Assembly: GCA_032690845.1 (NCBI GenBank)
Contig: CM064422.1
Coordinates: forward strand, 1,178,001 to 1,242,000
Direction of reading: 5' to 3'
From: Eleusine coracana subsp. coracana
Lineage: Eukaryota > Streptophyta > Magnoliopsida > Poales > Poaceae
Length of the DNA: 64,000 bases
Shown here: one piece after another, positions 36,564 to 46,365 of the stretch
Layout of the letters: each line of letters begins with the position of its first letter
How positions within the stretch are numbered: position 1 is the stretch's first letter
Translations under genes and position numbers: made by a program
The notes under the pieces: model-generated
What the model saw: the letters and a program-made list of their open reading frames with translations, nothing else
Database searches by the model: none
What the model was told of the DNA's origin: nothing

Positions 36564-36921
36564 TGTGTTCTTCTAAACTGTGTTGTAATATTTTGGTGAT
36601 TCTAGGAAACTTTGAACTTGGATGGTGGTTTGCAGCTTTTGTAATATGCCAGTAGACTAGACAACTTGGATGGCATGCGCATGATTCATGTTGAACTGAA
36701 ATGCAGCTTTTGTACTCGTACTGATTGTATGCCATGCAACTATGACCTAAAATGGCAGTATGAAAATTTCTACTACATATGTTTTTCTGTCATTGTTGTG
36801 GCAAATATTTTCTGCTCTGGTTATTGTAGCAAAGATGAAATTTCATTGTTACTTCGTACCAATACCATTACAAGCATCCACTCTGATGTTTTGTTGCCTA
36901 CTACAAGGTAGCATAGTGTTT

Positions 36922-37503
36922 CTACTTTATCAGATGAACAAGGATACCCAACACAACAAGTAGGGCATTCACAGAAGCCAAAACAACTACAACTTTTGCC
37001 CATTCAAGCATCTGAGACTGAGTACGGCCACCCTTGCTTCTCAGTTCCTCCACTTGTTTCTTCAGCACATCGACTTCTTGTCTCATGGTAAGAAAAGCAT
37101 CAAACAAATTAATGCTTGCATCATTCTTTGAAATCAAATCTTCCTCTACACCTCCTGCTCCTGAATGTCATCCCTTTCACCAAGGAAGTCTTCATACTCC
37201 TTCTGGAACATGTAGAAACGGCAACGCCTCTTCTCTAGCTGCTCCAAAATCAAGTGATAGATAAGACAAAAATGAATGAAATCTGAACCAAATCGAAGAA
37301 ATTTCACTCACCCAGGACTCATTACGGGGACACTTGAAAAACATCTTCCCTTTGTTCCTGCCTTCCTTCACGATGAGCCGAATCACCTCCGTCGACTTGC
37401 ATCCAGGGCAAGTTATCAATGGCAGTGCTGCTCCGGTCGCCTGTTCATTTCTCTGCCACCCTGTCGACCCACGGCTGAGAGCGTTGGAACTGGACTGAGC
37501 CAT
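36922..37503 (-). pseudogene. GRF-type zinc-finger/coiled-coil/membrane protein of the MULE (frameshifted)
   Basis: Exon 1 is 37503-37312 (64 codons, start MAQSSSNALSRG) with a GRF-type zinc-binding segment 'CPGCKSTEVIRLIVKEGRNKGKMFFKCP'-like (shown in parts: 'LITCPGCKS', 'KGKMFFKCP'). Its donor is CCTGG|GTGAG. Exon 2 starts at 37238 (phase 0) and reads 'LEKRRCRFYMFQKEYEDFLGERDDIQEQEV', then TAG. In another frame the text continues directly as 'VEEDLISKNDASINLFDAFLTMRQEVDVLKKQVEELRSKGG', a coiled coil, and ends with a hydrophobic segment 'VVVVLASVNALLVVLGILV' and stop at 36922. A net one-base loss (or two-base gain) near 37150 breaks the gene, unless it is an assembly error. GRF fingers bind single-stranded or structured nucleic acid in other proteins; its role in transposition is unknown. 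Confidence 0.75.
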
Positions 37504-37633
37504 CTGACGGTGAGCACTGGGCGCAAGAGGGAGGAAGCAGGAAGCGACGAACAACAAAAGGCGGCGCGCAAGGAAGAAGACGAGTGGAGAGCTAAACTAA
37601 CGGGAGAGACTTGGTACGATCCAGTCAATAGCC

Positions 37634-37789
37634 CAAGGGCAATTTCGTCCCGTCGTGTGGTAGGGAGAGAAGAAAACAGAAGAAACGAGTAAAAAATAGC
37701 TCAGTGGCATGATTAAGAATAATTCGATGCACTAGTGTTAATTCGATGCACTAGATCGTCGAATTGAATGGTAAATAGTTAAAAATCCC
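37634..37789. repeat. right terminal inverted repeat of the MULE
   Basis: Inverted copy of the left end, with a local duplication of 'AATTCGATGCACTAG' (two copies near 37720-37755). It probably contains the promoter of the GRF gene. Confidence 0.85.
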
Positions 37790-37798
37790 TCCTCCGCC
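37790..37798. repeat. right target-site duplication of the MULE
   Basis: TCCTCCGCC directly after the right TIR. One base differs from the left copy, so the insertion is not brand new. Confidence 0.9.
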
Positions 37799-37868
37799 TT
37801 GTTCTGGTTACTCTCCACCGCTCCCCCATTCTTCTCTGCTTCTTCTCGGCTCGAACCAATCTGCTCCC

Positions 37869-39862
37869 ATGCCCGCGGTGAGGAGACCCCGGCTCGACGT
37901 GCATTTTAACTGGGAGGACAACCCTGTGAACGGCCATAACATACTCCCTGACGTCACCAGGCAACCAGAAGATGGTACTTCGCTCCTCCACTACCCTCTT
38001 CTCTTCTTCCTCAAGATACAGAAATAGATTCGTTCAGAAAAGATACGGGAAAAAACATCTTTCTCACCATAATTTTTGAAATTTTGTTCTTTTCGTTGTG
38101 CTATCAGTCTGGTCTTCAAGTAAACTATTGTAGTGCTCCTAGCCTCCTAGGAAACGAGAAAAGATCGTCTTTTTTCTTGTGTATATGGCGTGTTAGACTG
38201 CGGAGTGAGATCGTTTTTTCCCCCTTCCAGTCCAGCAAAATTGTGAAAGTTCGCTTCTTTTTCCTTCTTTCTTGGGGCTTGGGGAGCAGGCCGTCAAGAA
38301 AATCAGTTTGTTAATGGATCAAGAGTAATTGATGGTGAACGATAGGCCCAAAGTTCGCGTTATTTTAGTGGTAGAGAAATCAGTTTGTTAAGATTATTGA
38401 TGATGGACGATTTATAGGCCCAAAATTCAATTTTCTGGGGGAGATCAGCCGGCTCGACCTGAAACTATCTTAATTCCTGGGCCTTCTTTTACACTCGGCG
38501 CTAACTCATTTATATAGCCCAGAAAAGCAGAGCTTTACTATGATCCGATGCAATCGGGTATAGAAAGCCTTCGTGTTTGTTTGAGGAAATGGGAAGCCTG
38601 AATATCTGCACTCATTTCATTTGAAAACATTTGTGTTTGTTTTGATTAACAGGCGTAAATGGTCTATCTTTGGCATAGGTAGGTTTGTGTATTATTTAAA
38701 TGTACAGAAAGAGTTTAGATGCACCATAAATATCCTGCTAATGTCATATGTCCAAATAGTCAGTATTTGTGAATGTGGTCTCATTACTTTATCACAAGAT
38801 CGCCAAATCAAATACAGTACATACATATAATTTATTGTATTCAGTTTTTCTATCTATAGCATAAATGAGCTAACCCATTCAGATCCAACCTTAAGCTGAT
38901 GAAACATACATCCAAATTTATGCATGGATCTTAGATACAATAATATTTATACAACTAATGGGGGTTTACATAAGATGACTGTAATCATGTTAACATTTAT
39001 CTTGTCCCTTTGTATGTGATGCTGCCTAGTTATGATCACAGTCTTCCATATATAAATAGTTGTTCTTTTGCATATCTGAAAGTGTATCTTCGATGTCCAG
39101 ATTTTTGCGGACCTCATGCTGCAGTGGAGGCATTCGAGTCGAGGGCTCGTCTGAGGTGCGCTAGGCAGGGCCAAGTTTTCCCCCACACTGTCCATTCAGC
39201 ATTTGATTGATCTCCTGAAGGATCAATTGGCCTCGGCAAAGAATGCAGCCCAAAGGAAGGAAGTTATGGAAGATGAAAACGCGTTCAAGATCCTGCAGGT
39301 TAATGGAGTGACTTCTAAGGCTGATTACGATGCTGCACCACCTGGAAATGGACACGTCAAGAATGTTCAGGTACTTCCAGATTTATTGGTTTTCATATTA
39401 TCGCACATAAAATTGTTGCTTTCATGTATTGTCTGTTTTCTTGGTTAATAATTATTTTTTTTCTTTCAGGGGCTACATCACTACAAGATAGACGGCTACT
39501 TACAGTTTTACATGAGAGGAAACGCATGGAATCCCAGTGGGTACAAAAAAATCATCGATACCATTGCTGTGGATGGTCCAGTCTACGGTTGGTTCATCTA
39601 CGACGCCTCATTTGAGGACCCCAGGTACCGGAATCGGGTCTATCGCGGGCCGCGACCAGGAGCTGCTCCCCGTCCGGTGACTGCAGGGCGTCTTCCAGCC
39701 ACCCACGCGATGATGCTGTATGGCTTTGGAGCGCAGCGGAGAACCGGAACGTTTGACTACCAGAACAATTGGGGAGCCATGTTTCACAGAGGTGGCAGAG
39801 GCACCATGTCAAGCCGGAACATTCAGAAGGTTATTGTTCCAATTGTTGGTTCTAACCTCTGA
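37869..39862 (+). pseudogene. papain-like (C1) protein lacking the catalytic Cys, frameshifted
   Basis: Exons 37869-37974, 39101-39370 and 39470-39862, with good splice sites. The order follows a papain fold without its propeptide. 'DVTRQPEDDFCGPHAAVEAFESRARL' (in two parts across the intron) aligns with the VTPVKNQG-CGSCWAFSAV region, with His where the catalytic Cys should be. 'LSIQHLIDLLKDQ' aligns with LSEQQLVDC. 'DGPVYGWFIYDASFEDPRY' aligns with GPVSVAIDAS; 'THAMMLYGFG' keeps the catalytic His and 'DYQNNWGAMF' the catalytic Asn. In exon 2 the frame breaks near 39174 (reading ...RQGQ then a stop at about 39208), and the correct frame resumes one base later. It is a pseudogene or contains a sequencing indel. 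The MULE sits 79 bp upstream of its ATG, so its promoter is also displaced by 4.8 kb. Confidence 0.7.
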
Positions 39863-40206
39863 AGTATGGCAAGCGGGAAGACTGGACATTTTATTGCTCA
39901 TATTTAGATTTTGTGGAGTCTGACTGGAGTGTACGTCTGCCCTGTCCGACTCGCTCATGTTCTGGCGGTCTCATGTATACGTTAGGCCCCTAATATGAAA
40001 ATTTTGTGGGTTGATGAGATGTCATGTAATGCCCATATTCTATGCTGTCGTACACATGACATTAATAGATGGTAGTGTTTAATACAATGATGTAGGTTAA
40101 CAGCTTTGGCCAAATTAAATTAAGCATAATTGCTTCTCATATGTAGACATATTCATGTGCTTTTCTAGAAAAAAAAAATCAGAAGGCCTTGGCAATGACA
40201 TACTGA
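39863..40206. other. downstream of papain-like gene, no gene seen
   Basis: Probably 3' UTR and spacer. No feature visible. Confidence 0.5.
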
Positions 40207-40953
40207 GGCCCTGTTTGGGGGACCGGAAGCTTTTCGCTTTTCTTTAGAAGCGCTGCACGCAAAAGCGCTGGTCCATTTCTTCAAAACTATGCTTTTTCCA
40301 AAAGCTTGACAAGTAGAAGCGGTTGTGTTTGGCGTTCTTTGCTTCTAAGCTCAAGCCGTTCATCCTCAACGTCGACGGGATCAGAAAAGACGGTGATGGA
40401 TCTTCTTGGGACCACAAGCAGCTCGGCGTACCTTGGTTCTGGTTCGATTGACGGAGGCACGAATCGATGAACCTGGACCGACTCCGCGCGCTGCCGGTCT
40501 GATTCGCGCCGCGCTGGCCGGCTTTGCGGGCAGGAGTGATGGCGGCGGTCGATTCGCTATGAGGCGGAGCGGATCCGGCTGCACAGCACCTCCGACGGTT
40601 GATTCAGGCGGCGACGACCTCAGTGGCGGCGAATCTCGACGCGATTTCAACCAGAGGCGGAGGCTCGAGCCGGCGGCAGAAGAGAAGGCAGCACGGCAGC
40701 AGAAGAGAAGGCGGCATGGCAGCAGCTCCACGCGGCAGCTTGACCCGGCCCTGCTCCAACTTGACTCGGCAGCATTTTCACGCAAAAGCTCGGGAAGCAA
40801 CGTCCGACTCGCTTCTCGGCTTTTAGTTCATTTTCGACTTTGCTGAGCTTTTCTAGCTTCTGCGTCTCCCAAAAGCAACGCTGTTTGAGGGAGCTTCTCC
40901 GCTTTTCGCGTTTTGGAAACGTAGAAGCTGGGAGAAGCTCCCCCAAACAGGCC
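40207..40953. mobile_element. non-autonomous DNA transposon with GGCCCTGTTTGG ends
   Basis: About 750 bp. The left end reads GGCCCTGTTTGGGGGA and the right end, on the other strand, GGCCTGTTTGGGGGAG. CTGA occurs immediately outside both ends (40203-40206 and 40954-40957), a possible short target-site duplication. The outer parts contain AAGCTTTTCGC / AGAAGCGC motifs in inverted orientation; the centre is GC-rich and opens frames on both strands without any domain. These ends are common in grass hAT- or Harbinger-like elements; I cannot choose between them. Confidence 0.65.
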
Positions 40954-41132
40954 CTGAATCTCATAGAGATCTATCAATTGATATAATGGTACATAATATT
41001 AGTGACATGATTCATGTTTCAACAAACAACGTCTCTCTATTCACTACGGAACTGCCAAACACCTCTAGTGCCAGACCATAAAACGAATTATGCGGCCCTA
41101 GAACATCAAACATTAGTCTTCCTGCATAATGA

Positions 41133-44100
41133 TCATGCAGTCAAATCTGGAGCAGCTTGTGTCTCCACTTGGTCTCCCCTGGCAGCACCATGCAGAACTG
41201 GAACTCCTCGGTGTCCTCCTGCAGCAGGATGAAACATTCGACTTGGACAAATTTTACAGCCACGAACAGGTCTTGTTTGGGGATTTCCTACAACGGAAAA
41301 GATAATATCATTAATGGTTAACATCTGGGCTAAAAGAACCACAATTCCAGAAATACATTGGGCTACAAATTAACAATGAGAAAGAAAAAGAAAACAATCA
41401 CCACCCAGCCAGCAAGCCCAACGAAGAAAATAATAGCATTCCATAGAGAAATGTTGAACGCCTGAAAAAGAATCATTTGTATGTTGACACACCTGGATCC
41501 ATCTTAATGCAGGAGACACATGACTCCTTCCCATCAGGACCTACTTTCAGTTCAGCGAAAAAGTACTTGGGAACAAGGTCAACACAGCTCTTCGCCCCTT
41601 TGGACTTAGCAAGGAAGTTTGCATGCATCCACCGACCATTAAAGAAAAAGGAAACACTGTCAACTGCTTTCACCAGCTCATGCTCATCCTCCTGTCAACA
41701 CAGTGGGACTTCAGATGGTTTTAGATATGATCCAAGCATGAGAATTTTCAAGAAAAGAAAAAACCTCATTCAGTCGGTTATAGTGTTCCAGTGCAACTTT
41801 GGCACAAACAGGCGTTTGCCACGAGACATCATATACCGGTTCCTCCCTGTAAGGAATAGCAGATAGCCACATCATCAAACGCATGTTGCACCTACATATT
41901 TCAACAGCAAAAAAGACTTTTTTCCTCCTAAATATTTCAACAACAAAACAGACCCATGCTGTGAGTGCCTTTGCTCCAACCATGCTCCGCATGCAACTTT
42001 CCTCACCAGCCATGGTCAGGACTGTGGCATGGTTTGGTGAGATCCATTAAACACACAATCGGTGTGATGCTTCCATAGCATCCAAGCACCCAGAAGGGAA
42101 AAGAAGTTGAAAATTTGGAATTTTGTTAGGTGAGATTCTAATCATTAACCTGCATATTTCGGAGCTCAGGAGCAATTTGCCACTCTTTTCAGTAGACAGA
42201 TTATATTTAGAGATCTGGAATTTCAGTTAAGTGGGAAAAGATAAGCAAATCTAAAAAGAGGTGGTTCACAGATCAGGAACCTTAGAAATTAACCTAAGTA
42301 TGCAAATGGTGGTGGAAGCTTGAGGCTGGAGAGGCTTATGGCAGGACATAATTCATGTTCAATAATCGACATGGTAAGCCTATCAGCTATCAAACATGAG
42401 CAATCAAATTCTGCCACCTGGAGACCATCTGAAAGTCAGATTTATATCTTGCTGGTGGAGAAGTTCATGTTCACTACAGCCTAGTGCCAGAGTTTGGCAA
42501 GATATGTGAAGTGAAGACAAACCATTATGAAATCTTATGCCCTACCATTTTCTATCTGCATTCAGATCAAGATATTAATGTGGCTGATTGTGCTGCTAAT
42601 CAGGGGTCAGTGGTACATTTTATAATTAATCTACTTTCCTTTCAGCATACCCAATGGTATGTGTTAGCAGCCAGGCTTAACAATGTTTAGTTTTCTGATC
42701 AGAATAATCAAATTCTTTAGATGTGGGCATCCAAAAAAAGTTTTACATGGTTAAATTAACATACGATCACCTGACTAGGGAAGATACTGACCCCTTTAAA
42801 AACATATCGGGAAAGTAAGGATCCCACGGAAAATGGAATCGATTTAACTAAGGGCGATCACAAAAAAGTGGTAGGGTGATCCTTTTGTTTCTGCTCTCAA
42901 AATGAGACAGTCAATCATCTGTTTTTTCACTGCAATCTAATGAAGTTTTTTTTTGAGGGGGGGGGGGGGGGGTACCTATTTGCTTTAATTCTCCTGCTAG
43001 ATTTTCATCACATTTGCAATTCTGGAATTGGATAGCCAATGCCCTACCTGGTGGACAAGGTGTATATGCAAGGACTGGCAGCAACTCTGGGCAACATAGT
43101 GTGCCGGGAACAAAGCATGCTTCGATAAAATCATATTGAGCACCCACGTGATAATATGTAGTGATTGTTCCTTTATGCATTATTAGGCAGGTCTTTATTC
43201 TTGCAGTTGCAGCATGAAGTGTTGGTCGTGGGTGATGAATCAATAATGCAAGCAGTGCCACAAGTGATGAGAAGTCAAGGAAGATGTGTGGTTAGTCTCC
43301 CCTAAGATCGAAGACGGTGAAGCGTCAGAAGACAGGGATGAAATCAGGAGTGAAGCCGCCTACAAAGTGGATTCTCAAATGTCATGGACTCCAGGAGACT
43401 CTTAAAAAAGGCCTTTTGTTTGATTTTTTGGTTGTTGTTATCATTACTATATAACAGGGGTAGTAGTGGATGTATACCTCTAATGGGTTTAGTAGTCGAC
43501 ATCCAACAGCCCCAAACTTGCTATTCTGAATCAGATAGTCAAGTTAGGGGTTGTGGATGTTTTCTAGTCCTTTGCTTTTGATCCTCAGTTTCTTAATTGT
43601 CATGACAATGATCTCCAGCTTAATAAAAATGGAGGAGGGAGGCCACGATTCAAAAAGGATCAGGAATTTTGCTAGGGAATTTTCAAATCAGTGACCAGCA
43701 TACTTTGCAGCTCAGGAGCAATTAGTCATTCTGTTCAATACAAAGAGATTAAATATCTATTATCATGACTCTTGATGCCAAATTGATTAGCTATCAGTAA
43801 TCCATATAATTTGGACACGGTTGAGGATCTATTAACGGCTATATTCAGCAAGAATAGGCTGTATTGTATATTGTAACTTGAACTATAAGAACAGAGCACA
43901 GCATGGCCACATTAATTTGGTTAATAGCCACTTCTAAGTCTGGAATCAGAAAAAAAAAAAAAAGGAACAGTTCCAATAGTTAGCACGACCCTCATAGTTC
44001 CAATTATTAGAAAGAACTAGCATTAGGTGGCTGACCAAATACCTGATCTCGTTGTTAGCATAACCAAACTTATCAACAAGAGAGACGCCACACTTTTTAG

Positions 44101-45000
44101 TTTAAGTGGAATGAGCCCAAAATATCCTACCAAATTTGAGCTAACCTTGTCGAATAAACTTCTTCTGCTAGGAGAATCACATAATGGTCTGACCAATACA
44201 ACATATTACTGTATTTTAGTGTACACCAATGCAGCAAAACATGACAAAACATTTTAGCAAAATTCCGGGAGTATGCAAATAAAAGATCATACCATCATAC
44301 AGTAATTGTTTAATAGAAGTAGCTGTAAGGTTTTAGGAACTATTGCTGAGTAGCTGCCAAATAGATCAAAAAGAAATTAGGTAATTTTCTTCTTTGGGTA
44401 CAGTTATGTTATTTCTATTGCCAACGAAACATACGAGTAGATGTACCATGTGACTGAAAGCGAAGACTGATCCTTTGAAGTCTACAGCAGCAGAATATAA
44501 TCTGCGGCTCTTTCTAAAACACAGCATAATAAATAAAACTGAAAACTAAAGGCCACTCCCGAGACATAGTTGTGTGGATACTTCATCAGTCTGGTAAATT
44601 TTCTGCTTCGAAGCCTAAGATGAACAAAGTTTCACAAGACACAACAAAACCCGACGATGCACCTAAATTAAATTCTAGGTTGGGGGAAGTAAATCTAGGG
44701 CAGAGACTAGTTTGCTGCTCACCCTTTCTTGTACTGAAGAGGTGCGGGTTTGCTGGTGTCCGCGACCAAGACTTTGCGGCCGCTACGGAGGATGTGCGTG
44801 AGATTCAAGTGCATCGTTTCCCTTGTGAACACGGGCGACGATGGTCGCGCTATCCATGCAGCAGGAGCCTCGCACTCGAGCGGAGGAGCCGCCGCCGCCG
44901 CGACGCGTCTGGACCGGCGTGATGCCTCGGGTTTGGGCTGCGCCGGGGCATCGCTGGTCCGGGACGCCTCGGTCTTGCGCTTGCCGCGGGGGCCGGTCAT
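41133..45000 (-). CDS. DUF3615-domain protein, copy 1 (4 exons)
   Basis: Exons (minus): 45000-44723, 41846-41765, 41691-41493, 41287-41133; 714 bp, 237 aa. Exon 1 encodes a basic, Ala-rich N-terminus 'MTGPRGKRKTEAS' ending 'ILRSGRKVLVADTSKPAPL'. The rest is the grass DUF3615 domain: 'VCAKVALEHYNRLNE', 'FFFNGRWMHANFLAKSKGA', 'YFFAELKVG', 'SCVSCIKMDPG' and the Cys pair 'GCKICPSRMFHPAAGG'. The function of this family is unknown. It is paralogous exon-for-exon to the copy at 46.4-48.7 kb, with identical splice phases and an 82-bp second exon in both. Intron 1 is 2.9 kb here against 1.2 kb in the sister and holds a poly-G run (42957-42972) and internally repeated sequence. The last exon is longer than in copy 2 and its end has diverged. 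Confidence 0.82.
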
Positions 45001-45678
45001 CTCAACACTCAACAGTACCGCGCTGTTGCGTCGGCGGCGAGAGAGAGGAAAGGATGGCGGAGACTGGAGAAGGGGATTCTTTTTTTTTTTCCTATATTTT
45101 GGGAACTCTGGGGAAAGGGGTGCTCGATAGAGCGGAACGGGAACGGAGTTCTGTGCTTGCATCTGCTGAGAAGCTGACGTGATTTGCGTTCTAGACAACG
45201 CTCTCTGGCACGTCCGCACGTGTCGACAGAGAAGCGTCCGGTGCACTAGATTTCACTTGTGTACCCCCCTCCCCCTTTTTTTTCCTTTTTCTTGTTTGAT
45301 GTTGACGAAGTTGCTATCCGCGTAGAAATATTTCAATGTATCATCGAGATTCATTTACCAGGTTCAACGTTTCCGCTGACTTCAGCCAATTATTCAAATT
45401 TCAAATTACTTGTTTTGGGCTTCTTTTATCTGGGCTCCATCGAGGTTTGTTACCAACTTCAACATTTTCCATGGATTTTGAAAAGAAATTTGAAGCAAGC
45501 TTTGATTATATTTGAGACAAGTATAATTTTTTTGTTTGTAACCCTATGCACGTGTTTCATTGAAAATTTAGAAAAATACAAAGGGTTACCATCCCATATT
45601 TTACATGAAGTTTGAGATTCTCACCCATAAATTATTTTATTGCAAATTCACACTCACTTAGTGAGTTTTGTTATAAGA
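45001..45678. other. upstream region of DUF3615 copy 1
   Basis: Promoter and 5' UTR side of the minus-strand copy 1 gene (GC-rich to about 45250), then AT-rich spacer up to the Toc159 pseudogene. No other feature. Confidence 0.5.
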
Positions 45679-46254
45679 ATCGGAAGGGGCTTAATTGGAA
45701 GTAGAATTGAGAAGCTTCAAAAACAAGACAGATAATGAACACGTAGATGGAACAACAGCATTCAAATGTTCAAATTTTTCTTACTCGCCAATGCTACCCG
45801 GAATAAGGATTTGAACCAGGATGCATCTTGTTCCACAAATACAATGTTGCAGAACAGACACCTAATAGGGCAATCTTCGGCTACTCTGAAGACATTGATG
45901 CTCACACGTCCAGTTAATTTGTTGTTTACATTAACATGAACGGCCATGTTTGAAGTCCTTCCAACAGAAAACTGAGGCGGAATACCCATGGTTACCTGAC
46001 ATTGAGGAATCCAAATAAATGGTGAACTTTCTTTTGTCCTTGTTAACTCGAACCCATAGAGAAGAAGCTGGAAACTTATCGACCACATCAAGGCTGTGTT
46101 CAAGGCTCACACCGTCAAACCCACAGTCATGAACCCATACCCATCCATCAGGGATTGGAACAGCACGCAGCAGAAGGTTCAGTGAAGGCTCAAGGCAACG
46201 GTAATGGTGAACAAGATCATCAGAGTCAAATGAAGATATCAATGTCCAATCTAG
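45679..46254 (-). pseudogene. truncated Toc159-family pseudogene (copy of the 26.9-kb locus)
   Basis: On the minus strand this block repeats the end of the M-domain of the Toc159-type gene. 'SSFDSDD...YRCLEPSLNLLLRAVP.PDGW', 'CGFDGVSLEHSLDVVDKFPAS' and 'VNKDKRKFTIYLDSSMS' are followed by a jump to 'FSVGRTSNMAVHVNVNNKLTGRVSI'. About 360 bp of the parent (roughly 27092-27450) is missing, with a GAG at both edges of the deletion. Small indels break the frame further ('PDGWVWVHD'). The homology continues into the 3' flank of the parent (45679-45780 matches about 26789-26905), so non-coding sequence was copied too. The 5' edge of homology is near 46254. It has no protein-coding ability. Confidence 0.9.
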
Positions 46255-46365
46255 CTTTAATAGGTTCTAAACACAGCACCAGAACTGGAAAATCATTGGT
46301 CATTCCGCGAAATGTGCACAAGCCATTGAGTCAACAATAGATTAACTGGCAGATGGATGCTGAAA

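Larger units (their letters stand above)
33003..37789 (+). mobile_element. MuDR-like Mutator element (MULE), complete, with two convergent genes
   Basis: A 4787-bp element beginning GGGATTTTTAACTATTTACC and ending with its near-perfect inverted copy. Terminal inverted repeats extend about 184 bp on the left and 156 bp on the right, differing mainly by a roughly 27-bp length difference. It is flanked by a 9-bp target-site duplication, TCCTCCACC on the left and TCCTCCGCC on the right (8/9), the length typical of Mutator. Inside are a five-exon transposase gene reading rightward from the left end and a GRF zinc-finger gene reading leftward from the right end. Each starts about 290-350 bp inside its TIR, and their stops face each other 358 bp apart. 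The TIRs therefore probably hold both promoters. Confidence 0.95.

Noticed and set aside
40381..40964. Frames of 105-146 codons on both strands
   Set aside because: They lie inside the GGCCCTGTTTGG-ended transposon and read as Arg/Ser/Ala low complexity.
42900..43600. Possible gene fragments within DUF3615 copy 1 intron 1
   Set aside because: Short frames only, next to a long poly-G run; no recognisable domain.
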